From the NCBI RefSeq assembly GCF_005405165.1, contig NZ_BJDN01000019.1:1-57320 (forward strand): a DNA stretch of 57,320 nt, written 5' to 3'. The notes under the pieces were generated by a model. The model did not search any database and was not told where the DNA came from. It saw only the letters and a program-made list of their open reading frames with translations. Each line of letters opens with the position of its first letter. Positions within the stretch are counted from its first letter, which is position 1. This DNA comes from Loigolactobacillus binensis. Its GTDB lineage: Bacteria > Bacillota > Bacilli > Lactobacillales > Lactobacillaceae. The translations under genes and the position numbers were made by a program. Shown here one piece after another: positions 16,967-24,531 of the stretch.

Positions 16967-17662
16967 TTAAAGGGTTTTGATCACCGCAGTCAGGGTGTGC
17001 GCGGCGGGCACGATATAGTCGGCCACCTTACTGGCGTCAGAAATCTGGTGCTGGCGGCGGTTGAGCCAGATCGTGTGCCAACCGGCTTGCTTGGCGCCGA
17101 CAATGTCATTGGCAAAGGAGTCACCGACAAAATAAGTCGTTGCCGGCGTTAAATGTAGGCGCGCCGCCGTCAGTTGGAAAATTTGGGGCGCCGGTTTGGC
17201 CACCCTGACAGCGCCTGAGATTATGATCTGGCTTGGCTTGATCCAGCGCTGTAAGCCCAGTTGCGCGATTTTAGCTTCCTGATGGGCGGTGGGGCCGTTG
17301 GTGATGATGCCCAGACCGAATTGGTGCGCCTGACAATAGTTCAACGTTGCGATCACATCCGGTAATAGCTGGATCTGCTGCTGGTAATGTTGATAATTTT
17401 GTTGAAAAGTTTGCGCTTGTTGGGCGGAAATTGGGTGATCAAAGTGGGCCAAAGCCTTTTGAATGCGGTAGATGTACATGGCCGTCATACTCATGGCACC
17501 AGTTGTGCTGGCGGTAAAAACTTGGTCACTTAATTGGCGGCTAAGCCGATATAATTTTTCCAGCGGGACGTTTTTAAAGGCAAACGTCGCAGTAAACGCT
17601 TGGCGAAAGGGTTGTAATTGATCATATAATGTATCGTCTAGGTCAAAGAGAATGGCTTTCAT
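16967..17662 (-). CDS. HAD-superfamily hydrolase (YjjG/haloacid-dehalogenase type)
   Basis: 231 residues from ATG 17662. HAD motif I is LFDLDDTLYD, motif II IITNGPT, motif III K in RVAKPAP and motif IV YFVGDSFANDIVGA. A four-helix cap lies between motifs I and II. This architecture fits YjjG-type nucleotidases and other small-phosphate phosphatases in the cytosol. Upstream partner of the ydcF-like gene. Confidence 0.9.
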   Translation of the reverse strand: MKAILFDLDDTLYDQLQPFRQAFTATFAFKNVPLEKLYRLSRQLSDQVFTASTTGAMSMTAMYIYRIQKALAHFDHPISAQQAQTFQQNYQHYQQQIQLLPDVIATLNYCQAHQFGLGIITNGPTAHQEAKIAQLGLQRWIKPSQIIISGAVRVAKPAPQIFQLTAARLHLTPATTYFVGDSFANDIVGAKQAGWHTIWLNRRQHQISDASKVADYIVPAAHTLTAVIKTL

Positions 17663-17761
17663 CGAGAACACCGGCTTTCATTTTTAGTTTAAGCTTATCA
17701 GTGCGATCAAGCCAGCACGTGCGCTAATTTTTTATAAAAAAGTTGGGGTAACCCCTTGACC

Positions 17762-17775
17762 TGAAACGCGTTCCA
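17762..17775. promoter_or_regulatory. LacI-type operator upstream of the EIIA-like gene
   Basis: TGAAACGCGTTCCA, one base off the perfect palindrome TGGAACGCGTTCCA found at 20394. It overlaps the promoter region about 50 bases before the start at 17827. Likely bound by the LacI protein encoded at 18434 (inference from proximity and symmetry). It is not a cre site, since the central dinucleotide is GC instead of CG. Confidence 0.7.
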
Positions 17776-17826
17776 TCCGTTATGGTGAACTTGTGGTAAA
17801 AAATAACGGATAGGAAGGCGAATATA

Positions 17827-18306
17827 ATGAGTTTATTTTTATTGACTAAGAAAACCAAGTTTTTTGCACCAGTTAGTGGCGAATTGGAAGCGCTAAGTGA
17901 AGTGGCTGATCCGACGATCGCCAGTGGCAACATGGGCGTCGGTTATGCGGTTGAACCAACTGCTGGTGCCGTTTATAGTCCAGTGGCTGGCACGGTGACC
18001 TCGCTGTTTCCCACTCACCATGCGATCGGCCTGAAAGTTGGCGCGTTAGAGATCCTGCTGTACTTAGGCATCGATACGGCTGAATTGAACGGCTTACCGT
18101 TTACAATACAGGTCGCAGTTGGTGATCAGGTCACACCGGAAACCCAATTGGCGACGATGGACTTGCAACAGATCAAAGCCGCTGGCAAGGCTACTACAGT
18201 CACGGTTTTAATTTTTAATGCTACTGATAAGTTGGACAGTTTTAAGTGCAGCGCCGCTAAACCGGTGACTGCTGGAACGTTGGTTGGCAAAGGCGCGGAA
18301 CGGTAG
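17827..18306 (+). CDS. PTS EIIA(Glc)-like domain protein lacking the phospho-histidine
   Basis: 159 residues, a single glucose-type EIIA domain: FFAPVSGELEALSEVADP, ASGNMGVGYAV, SPVAGTVTSLFPTHHAIGLK. The auxiliary histidine of T-x-H-A is kept. The phosphorylated histidine in the V-H-x-G-I-D-T motif is replaced by tyrosine (LLYLGIDTAEL; codon TAC where CAC would give His). It therefore cannot accept phosphate from HPr in the usual way. It may be a regulatory relic. It stands alone with a LacI-type operator. Confidence 0.85.
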   Translation: MSLFLLTKKTKFFAPVSGELEALSEVADPTIASGNMGVGYAVEPTAGAVYSPVAGTVTSLFPTHHAIGLKVGALEILLYLGIDTAELNGLPFTIQVAVGDQVTPETQLATMDLQQIKAAGKATTVTVLIFNATDKLDSFKCSAAKPVTAGTLVGKGAER

Positions 18307-18362
18307 CGCGTAGCTGAAAAAGTTTAGCATAACTGTTTTTCCAACGTGCTCTAATTTTTGCA

Positions 18363-18394
18363 GGGTTGATCTTAGCGGATCAACTCTTTTTTTT
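18363..18394 (+). terminator. Intrinsic terminator after EIIA-like gene
   Basis: GGGTTGATC, TTAGCG, GATCAACTC then eight T. Confidence 0.85.
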
Positions 18395-18402
18395 ACTGCA
18401 AC

Positions 18403-18433
18403 AAAAAGCCTGATCCGCATTGCCAGATCAAGC
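18403..18433 (-). terminator. Intrinsic terminator after lacI-type gene
   Basis: On the minus strand GCTTGATC and GATCAGGC form a stem followed by TTTTTG, directly after the LacI stop codon. Confidence 0.8.
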
Positions 18434-19414
18434 TTATTTAATGAACGTGTTCGGCGTAAGGTCGATTTTGTTGTTGATAATGAAATCAGAGTGGACCTTT
18501 ATTTTACGGACGCCATCGGTTGGTTCGAGCACTAACTGTAGCGCTTGACCGCCGATCGTATAGAAATGCGGATCGATGGTGGGGATGCCAATGGCAACGC
18601 CGGAAATTTGGTGGCCTTGGCCGATCAGTCCCGGCAGTGGTAATTGGTGGTCAACATAATATTGGCGGACGCCACTGATGATGTCATCACCGTTGCCGAA
18701 AATATACTGTAGGTCGGTGGCCTGCTTGTTTAATGTTTTGGCGGCGAAATAACCTTCGGCCGGGGTGCTAACGCCGGTGATCACCAAGTTATCCGGTGGC
18801 AGATCACCGTAAACCTGGGCGAAAGTTTTCAACGTGATGCTGCTGGTGGCACTAACACCAGCACGGCGGCTGAATAAAAAAGCGATCCGCTTGATCTGTT
18901 TTTGTTTAAGCCAATTGAATGCGGTTGTGTAGGCGGATTCACGATCAGAAAATACGGCGTTTAACTGTTTAGCACCGGTATCCTCGCAACAGACGATCGG
19001 GCCGTATTGATTATACTTTTCTAAGCGTTCTAGCGGAATGCCGTGGGAAGTGACGATCAGGCCATCGTATTCCTTGCGTTTTAACTGCTCTAAGTAGTGC
19101 ATTTCTTGGGCCTCGTCGTATTCTGATGGCAAAAGGATCACACTATAGTTGTTGGCAAAAGCGGCGTCCATAATGCCATTAAGGATCTTCGAAAAATAAG
19201 GGTCACGAATATGCGGCAAAATAGCGCCGATCTTGTGCGTTTTACCAGTGCTAAGATCGCGAGCAATTGCGTTGGGCACGTAATCCAGCTGATGGATCAC
19301 GCGATTTATTTGTAATTGTGCGGTTTTAGAAACATAACCGCTTTGATTGATCGTTCGGGAGACCGTGGAAATTGAATAACCACTGATCCGCGCGACGTCA
19401 CGAATAGTTGCCAT
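18434..19414 (-). CDS. LacI-family transcriptional regulator
   Basis: 326 residues. N-terminal HTH: ATIRDVARISGYSISTVSRT, then the hinge (YVPNAIARDLSTGKTHKIG) and a sugar-binding-like core from residue 60. It lies between two copies of the palindrome TGGAACGCGTTCCA (17762 and 20394), suggesting it represses the EIIA-like gene and the Cof-type HAD gene. The effector is unknown; a sugar or sugar phosphate is expected for the family. Confidence 0.92.
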   Translation of the reverse strand: MATIRDVARISGYSISTVSRTINQSGYVSKTAQLQINRVIHQLDYVPNAIARDLSTGKTHKIGAILPHIRDPYFSKILNGIMDAAFANNYSVILLPSEYDEAQEMHYLEQLKRKEYDGLIVTSHGIPLERLEKYNQYGPIVCCEDTGAKQLNAVFSDRESAYTTAFNWLKQKQIKRIAFLFSRRAGVSATSSITLKTFAQVYGDLPPDNLVITGVSTPAEGYFAAKTLNKQATDLQYIFGNGDDIISGVRQYYVDHQLPLPGLIGQGHQISGVAIGIPTIDPHFYTIGGQALQLVLEPTDGVRKIKVHSDFIINNKIDLTPNTFIK

Positions 19415-19464
19415 TTAATTACCTCATTTTAAAACTTGTAAAAGAAAATATTCAGATTTTGAGC

Positions 19465-19515
19465 CCAAAAGCAACTACTTGATGAAAGTGATAACGTAGT
19501 AAAAGTTGCTTTTGG
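19465..19515 (-). other. Long hairpin upstream of lacI
   Basis: Perfect 12-bp arms CCAAAAGCAACT and AGTTGCTTTTGG are separated by 27 bases. It lies between the HAD pseudogene stop and the LacI start. It may be a terminator without a clean U-run, or a regulatory RNA structure in the lacI leader. Confidence 0.45.
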
Positions 19516-19559
19516 CTGCACTTACAAAAGAATTCACATTGTATTCACGCACACGGTTT

Positions 19560-20356
19560 TTAAACTGCAACTAAATTATGTTTGACCAAATGATCCAGCG
19601 CGTAACTGACGCCGTTTTCATCGTTGGTTTTGGTGACAAAAACCTGCGGCGTTTTGAGCTCAGCAAAGGCGTTGCCCATCACGATCGGATAACCGACCAT
19701 TGCTAACATCGGTAGGTCATTATAGCCGTCAGATGTTCTTGCTGTAGAACGTACTTGAGGCCACGAGATTTTTTGGCCTGCGCACTGGTGATCTCCAAGC
19801 AATAGCTAGCTGACTGCTGAACGCTGATGCCGGCGATAGCTAATTTAGCCAGAAAATCGTTGACGGCCGCCATTTGATTTAAGTCAAAGGTCAACAACAT
19901 GATCTTGAAAACTTCGTGGTGGCGCTGACTGAAAAACGTCGCCGGCTGCAGTTGTGTGATCGGTTGCTGATTTAATTTTTGCGCATAGCGAATTTCTTTG
20001 TCGATACGTTCAGTATACCAGTTATGCAGATCGTAGAAACTGAGGCTGATCTGCGGGAAATAAAGTTTCAGCACCGTTAGCAGGCGTCCAGCTAAAGTGA
20101 AGTCGATGGTGCTTTTGCTAAGCACCGCCGGTTTGTCGGCTTGCGGTTGGAAAACTAAGCCGCCATTAAAAGCAATTTGCGGCGTGGTTAAATTTAATTT
20201 AGTGATCACACTTTGCATTTCTTGTGGTGCCCGCGCGGAAACCAGCGTTAACGGTAGTTTGCAGGCGGCGAGCGCTTTTTGGTTAGCCACAGAAACTTGG
20301 CCGGCACTGTTTAAAAGGGTGCCGTCCAAGTCAGAAAAAATATAGTGAATCGTCAT
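19560..20356 (-). pseudogene. Cof-type HAD phosphatase, frameshifted by a small deletion
   Basis: The start MTIHYIFSDLDGTLLNSAG (motif I) and a C2-type cap are intact through RGLKYVLQQEHL (motif III lysine region). The reading frame then changes near 19730 to SDGYNDLPMLAMVGYPIVM, the motif IV region. About ten residues that normally join them (ending I-x-x-G before DGYND) are missing, so a deletion not divisible by three removed the link and the first frame stops at 19703. An operator lies just upstream at 20394. Confidence 0.82.
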
Positions 20357-20393
20357 ATTGATCACTCCCTTAGGTTGCATTCAGTATAAATTG

Positions 20394-20407
20394 TGGAACG
20401 CGTTCCA
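20394..20407. promoter_or_regulatory. LacI-type operator upstream of HAD pseudogene
   Basis: TGGAACGCGTTCCA, a perfect 14-bp palindrome 38 bases before the HAD start (minus strand). It matches the site at 17762 at 13 of 14 positions. Confidence 0.72.
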
Positions 20408-20432
20408 TGTCAAAATAAATTTCAAAAAAGGC

Positions 20433-20463
20433 TTGCTATGGAGTGCGGACGAGGGTTTAAGCT
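20433..20463 (+). promoter_or_regulatory. Orphan MerR-type promoter/operator, site 8 (19-bp spacer)
   Basis: -35 TTGCTA (20433-20438) and -10 TAAGCT (20458-20463), 19 bp apart, with spacer TGGAGTGCGGACGAGGGTT of the site 6/7 subtype. The nearest plus-strand gene is the Spx-like one 420 bases on, with non-coding sequence between, so its original target may have been lost. Confidence 0.75.
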
Positions 20464-20865
20464 TAGTGTAGCTAAAAAGCTGGTTGCAGTGCATTTCTAA
20501 ACCTAACGTTAAAATTCAGTAGCGATTCTGCCTAAAAAGCATAGATAATGTAAAAATAAGCATTATGCGCATGCCTAAATAACGGTTAAGCTTGGCTTAT
20601 AGTTAAACCCGTATTTTATAAAGCAGGTTTACTTAGTGAATAGCAAGTTTTGTGCGCCGATTATTCTTGGGCGGTCAGCACTGCCCGATTGACACGGTTA
20701 TTACCGCAGATAACTGCGGTGATTATGCGGCTGAATTTACGCAAGTAGCGGTCTAAAAAGAAACGATTCATTAGCGCAGGCACAAGCTTGGTAGCCGGTT
20801 AATTTCAACTACTAAAGGGGCCTGGTCGACTTTTTAGGCATAATAATTGTTTCAGAACATAAGTT
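20464..20865. other. Non-coding stretch, likely decayed gene
   Basis: No open frame with a start is seen. Short open pieces such as ITADNCGDYAAEFTQVAV (around 20698-20752) end in a stop and could be remains of the gene once driven by site 8. The 12-mer AAGCTTGGTAGC occurs at 20784 and again at 21381. Confidence 0.35.
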
Positions 20866-20881
20866 AATGAGGAGGGTCACA

Positions 20882-21283
20882 ATGACCGTAAAATTATATG
20901 TTGCTTCAAGTAATGGTTCTAGTCGCAATGCGCGGGCGTGGTTTCAGCGGCACCATATTCCGTTTACAGAACGCAATATGATGGCACAACCATTACAGCC
21001 CAACGAAATCAAACGCTTATTGCGGATGACGGAAAACGGCACCGAAGATTTGATCTCGACGCGAGCTAAAATTTTTAGTCAGCTTAAACTTGATTTGGAG
21101 ACAATTTCGACTGGTGAATTGATCAAGTTGATCGCACAGCATCCCGATCTATTAAAGCGCCCGATCATGTTTGATGAAAAACGGCTACAAATCGGTTACA
21201 ACGAAGAGGATATTCGCCGCTTTTTACCACGAAAAACGCGCCAATTAGAACTGGCCCGGATCCGGGCAAAATTAGTTGTATAA
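20882..21283 (+). CDS. Spx/ArsC-family regulator lacking the CXXC redox switch
   Basis: 133 residues from ATG 20882 (GAGGAGGG upstream). Strongly Spx-like: ARAWFQRHHIPFTERN, LRMTENGTEDLISTR, RPIMFDEKRLQIGYNEEDI, RRFLPRKTR. Spx normally has C-x-x-C near residue 10 (S-C-T-S-C-R-K-A); here the segment is SSNGSSRNARAW, so both cysteines are replaced (N and S). The RNA-polymerase-binding Gly and the conserved R-P-I segment are retained. It should still bind the alpha C-terminal domain but cannot be switched by disulfide (inference). Confidence 0.9.
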   Translation: MTVKLYVASSNGSSRNARAWFQRHHIPFTERNMMAQPLQPNEIKRLLRMTENGTEDLISTRAKIFSQLKLDLETISTGELIKLIAQHPDLLKRPIMFDEKRLQIGYNEEDIRRFLPRKTRQLELARIRAKLVV

Positions 21284-21439
21284 TTAAATGATCAAGGCTG
21301 GCTGATACTTGCTTAAAACAGGAACGGTTAATTTTTAACGCAGCTATTGGTTTGTTTGTAGCCGGCCTTAGTGGCAGTTTAAGCTTGGTAGCGGCTGATT
21401 TTTAGCAGCGGTAGCGATTATTTTTTGAGGTGAAGCATA

Positions 21440-22327
21440 ATGCAAATTCAACATGAAAATGTTCAATTAATGCCTGGATTACCATTTAAATATTTTCAAC
21501 ACGATCGCTTAACAACGGTTAATGTGGCACCGCATTGGCATCAAGGCATCGAGCTTAATTGTTTGACCGCTGGTGCGATGTTAAAATTCGTTACCGCTGG
21601 GCAAACAACAGAATATTGGCCAGGCGCGATCTGGGCCGTTGATCGGCGTTGCGTTCACAGTGCGGTGGGCAACACTACTGCAGATTGGGCCGAATTTGGT
21701 CTGATCATTGATGATGACTTTTTGCTAGCACAGCTGCCAGAAAGTATTAACTGGCGGTTGACTTTAACTGGCACCGAGGCGGCCAAACAGCACCCAGTTG
21801 CTTATGCCGCAGTACGCACTCATTTGTTGGCGATCCGTGATCTATTGGCTCAGGGCAACACTGATTTGGTGCGTTTAGCGGTGCTAAGCCATTTTTACGC
21901 ATTGTTGGTCCAACTGGGGCAGTCGTTTACTGTGCCGGTAGCACCGCAGAAGGTTAACGCTAATCCAACGCTGGTGGACACCGTTATGACCTATATTGAC
22001 CAGGCCTATGCGGAACCGTTAAGCGGGGCTGCCTTGGCCCAACAGTTTCACGTGTCATTGACCACATTGAACCAGCAATTTAATGTTAGTCTCCAGATGT
22101 CAGTTAACCGTTATCTGCGTTTAGTTCGGCTCCTTCATGCGCGCTTATTGTTGCTGGAAACTGATAAAACAGTTGATTATATTGCCGCCGCCTGTGGTTT
22201 TGATAATTGTAAAACGTTAAATCGTAATTTCAAGGCCTGGAAGAAGCGAACGCCAACAGCTTACCGCCAGGCCTATACTCAGTTCAACAAAATTGATACC
22301 AGTTGCTTTCAAGATTGTCCTTTGTAA
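21440..22327 (+). CDS. AraC-family transcriptional regulator
   Basis: 295 residues. N-terminal cupin-type effector domain with VAPHWHQGIELNCLTAG. C-terminal double HTH: GAALAQQFHVSLTTLNQQF, then YIAAACGFDNCKTLNRNFKA with the A-C-G-F-x-x motif and the R-x-P-x-x-Y-R end (KRTPTAYRQ). Its target is unclear; a carbohydrate-linked ligand is common for this domain layout. The Spx-like gene precedes it and a Cof-type HAD phosphatase follows. Confidence 0.9.
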   Translation: MQIQHENVQLMPGLPFKYFQHDRLTTVNVAPHWHQGIELNCLTAGAMLKFVTAGQTTEYWPGAIWAVDRRCVHSAVGNTTADWAEFGLIIDDDFLLAQLPESINWRLTLTGTEAAKQHPVAYAAVRTHLLAIRDLLAQGNTDLVRLAVLSHFYALLVQLGQSFTVPVAPQKVNANPTLVDTVMTYIDQAYAEPLSGAALAQQFHVSLTTLNQQFNVSLQMSVNRYLRLVRLLHARLLLLETDKTVDYIAAACGFDNCKTLNRNFKAWKKRTPTAYRQAYTQFNKIDTSCFQDCPL

Positions 22328-22414
22328 GCCAATTTTCACTGTTAAACTACCTTCTGTACTTGATTATTGACGTTGCGCAACGTTGATTTAATTAAACTTG
22401 AAGGAGCAGATAAC

Positions 22415-23203
22415 ATGATCAAATTAATTGCTACTGATATGGATGGAACTTTTTTACGTGACGATCTAACCTACGATGAGGCTCGTTTTGCTAAATTACA
22501 GCCACAATTGCGGCGGCACGGGATGCGCTTTGTGGTAGCCAGCGGAAATCAATATTTTCAATTGCGGTCCTTTTTCAAGGCTTATCCGGACACGATTTAT
22601 TTAGCGGAAAACGGCGCCTATATTCGTGATCAAAAGCAGATCTACGCGTTACATTCTTTTACATCAATTGCCGTTCACCAAATTCTGGCTAAATTAGTGA
22701 CGCTTCCTGACTTAAATATTATTGTTTGTGGCCAGCGCAGTGCTTATATTTTGGCTAGCGTTGCACCAACTTATATCACCAAAATGCGCCAATATTATTA
22801 TGAACTAGCAGTGGTCCCTAATTTTGATCAGTTAAATGATCATATTGTGAAATTTGCTTTAGGCTGTCCGCCAGCTAAGACGGCAGCTTTAGTCGCTGAG
22901 CTGCAGCAACTTTTAGCCGGTTTAGCCGAACCAACAAGTAGTGGTCATGGGGATATTGATTTGATTCAACCCGGAATGAATAAAGCTGCTGGGTTGCGAG
23001 AATTAGGCCAAATCCTAGGTATCGAGCTAGCGGAAATGGTTGCCTTTGGTGATGGTGGGAATGATCTGGAAATGTTGCGTGAAGTTGGTTTAGGGGTCGC
23101 GATGCAAAATGCCCAGCCGGAAGTAGCAGCAGTGGCAGCAGCGCGGACAACGACTAATCAAACCCAAGGCGTGTTAGCCTATCTGGAAACATTATTGGCT
23201 TAG
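22415..23203 (+). CDS. Cof-type HAD-IIB phosphatase
   Basis: 262 residues from ATG 22415 (GAAGGAG upstream). Motif I LIATDMDGTFLRDD, motif II VVASGNQ, motif III K in GMNKAAGLRELG, motif IV VAFGDGGNDLEMLREVG. Family members dephosphorylate sugar phosphates and flavin or pyridoxal phosphates. It is intact, unlike the related gene at 19560. Confidence 0.92.
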   Translation: MIKLIATDMDGTFLRDDLTYDEARFAKLQPQLRRHGMRFVVASGNQYFQLRSFFKAYPDTIYLAENGAYIRDQKQIYALHSFTSIAVHQILAKLVTLPDLNIIVCGQRSAYILASVAPTYITKMRQYYYELAVVPNFDQLNDHIVKFALGCPPAKTAALVAELQQLLAGLAEPTSSGHGDIDLIQPGMNKAAGLRELGQILGIELAEMVAFGDGGNDLEMLREVGLGVAMQNAQPEVAAVAAARTTTNQTQGVLAYLETLLA

Positions 23204-23250
23204 CTTGATAAAAGTTCACTTTAGGGAATAATTTCGCTTTATTTTTATTA

Positions 23251-23280
23251 AAAAACTTAAGCTGGATCAAGTTTTTTAAC
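23251..23280 (+). terminator. Intrinsic terminator, A-rich stem
   Basis: AAAAAACTT, AAGCTGGATC, AAGTTTTTT. Confidence 0.6.
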
Positions 23281-23328
23281 AACGTTTCCCGTTACACTAG
23301 GGTCATTAAAGGAAAGAAGGAATCGACA

Positions 23329-23616
23329 ATGACCACAAAACAAGAATTTATTGCGACTGAATTCCCTAAACTAAACTTCTACACCAGCCAAATTCTCAAG
23401 GTCCATGGCGCACATCATCCTGAATTGGCCAACGTGCGCGAATTGTTCGTGGATATGGCCACGAAAATTGACGCGGATCCAGCAGCAGATGTAAATCCCG
23501 ACTTGGATAAATTAGCTAGTGTAACGAATAATTATTTGATTCCAGAAGATGGTTGTGAAGCTTACCAGGCCACTTATGTGCTCCTACATGAATTTCAACA
23601 GTTGGCGCGCGCCTAA
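23329..23616 (+). CDS. Short hemerythrin-like protein related to Fe-S repair proteins (RIC/ScdA)
   Basis: 95 residues, ATG after AAAGAAGG. LNFYTSQILKVHGAHHPELANVRELF and VTNNYLIPEDGCEAYQATY (quoted in part) match the short RIC-like proteins of lactobacilli. HG-x-HHPEL supplies the first di-iron His/Glu set. It is about half the size of full ScdA/RIC and lacks the N-terminal ScdA_N domain, so only one half of the four-helix bundle is present. A role in repairing or protecting iron centres is inferred. Confidence 0.7.
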   Translation: MTTKQEFIATEFPKLNFYTSQILKVHGAHHPELANVRELFVDMATKIDADPAADVNPDLDKLASVTNNYLIPEDGCEAYQATYVLLHEFQQLARA

Positions 23617-23708
23617 TGCCTAAAAATGTTGGTCACAGCTAAAGCGGTTGGCATTCTTTAAAGCCAGGCTAGGGTGATCAGAGATGGTAAGTACTTGGGC
23701 TGAAGTTA

Positions 23709-23739
23709 GCATTACCTTAATTGGTAATGTTATTTTTTT
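23709..23739 (+). terminator. Intrinsic terminator after RIC-like gene
   Basis: GCATTACC, TTAATT, GGTAATG(T), then TATTTTTTT. Confidence 0.8.
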
Positions 23740-23800
23740 GGACTAAATAACTGCTTCGATCAAGTTTAAATCAATTTTTTCGTTTTTTATGCGCAGTTAC

Positions 23801-23827
23801 ATGGCATTAAGCATGACATTATGCCAT
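23801..23827. promoter_or_regulatory. Inverted repeat over the promoter of the HNR-repeat gene
   Basis: ATGGCATTA (23801-23809) and TTATGCCAT (23819-23827) are 9-bp arms with one mismatch. CATAAT at the right arm can serve as -10. Possible autoregulatory operator, since the downstream protein looks DNA-binding. Confidence 0.5.
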
Positions 23828-23868
23828 AATAGTGGTACGCGAAATCAACATTAGATGGAGATATGCTT

Positions 23869-24450
23869 GTGAGTGATCGAATGATAAATATTACTAAAAT
23901 GACCCAGCTATTATTTGATGGGTCAATTCAGATACAGGCTGTGGCTAGCCTGGCCGGCGTGCGCGCCGGAACTTTGGCTAGCTACCGCCGCAAAAGTAAG
24001 GCTTTAGGCGATATGCCGCTAGCCATGGCTATAGCGGTCAGTAAAGTGGCCAGCGATGACGACGTTTTGGCGGAAGCCCGGGCGCTATCCAAATTAGCGC
24101 CGAAGCGGATCGAAACACAGGTTAAACAAGCCGTATTGGTCAAAGAGTTACAGCAGCAGATCGCAACGGAACAACAGGTACCCAATTCAACTGAATTTGT
24201 TCACTATCACCAAGTTGTACAGTATTTTGGTTCTTGGCATAATTTTTTGGCTGCTCAGGGAATTGCTGATACGGTGATCAAACAGCCGCGGCAATCCAAA
24301 TTAGATAAACAGCAGTTAATTGCGGATTTTATCCAGCAAGCAGCCGATCTCGGACATTTACCGAAATCTTACGAATACCGGCACTATGCGGCGGCTAAGC
24401 GCTTATTTGGTTCGTGGGCGGATTTTATGACGGCGATCAAAATTGAATAG
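23869..24450 (+). CDS. Putative DNA-binding protein with two homing-endonuclease-associated repeats
   Basis: 193 residues from GTG 23869 (GGAG eight bases upstream; ATG 23863 also possible). Residues 1-60 contain a helix-turn-helix-like segment (IQAVASLAGVRAGTLASYRR). Two repeats follow, VPNSTEFVHYHQVVQYFGSW then LPKSYEYRHYAAAKRLFGSW, each ending in F-x-x-A or F-x-x-A-I. This P-x-S-x-E-Y-x-H-Y...F-G-S-W pattern is the HNR repeat (PF18780) seen next to homing endonucleases and in phage-related DNA-binding proteins. No nuclease domain is present. A promoter palindrome suggests self-regulation. Confidence 0.65.
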   Translation: MSDRMINITKMTQLLFDGSIQIQAVASLAGVRAGTLASYRRKSKALGDMPLAMAIAVSKVASDDDVLAEARALSKLAPKRIETQVKQAVLVKELQQQIATEQQVPNSTEFVHYHQVVQYFGSWHNFLAAQGIADTVIKQPRQSKLDKQQLIADFIQQAADLGHLPKSYEYRHYAAAKRLFGSWADFMTAIKIE

Positions 24451-24460
24451 GTCATAAATA

Positions 24461-24494
24461 AAAAGCAATCTGTTCTCATGACAGATTGCTTTTT
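24461..24494. terminator. Bidirectional terminator between convergent genes
   Basis: AAAAGCAATCTGT, TCTCATG, ACAGATTGCTTTT; A-run and T-run on either side serve both strands. Confidence 0.9.
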
Positions 24495-24531
24495 AGCTAG
24501 AGTTGCGCTAACGACCAATACAATAGGGTGA

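Noticed and set aside
17762..20407. Palindromes TGAAACGCGTTCCA / TGGAACGCGTTCCA as cre sites.
   Set aside because: The central dinucleotide is GC where cre has CG; spacing of the half-sites is different, so a dedicated LacI operator is more likely.
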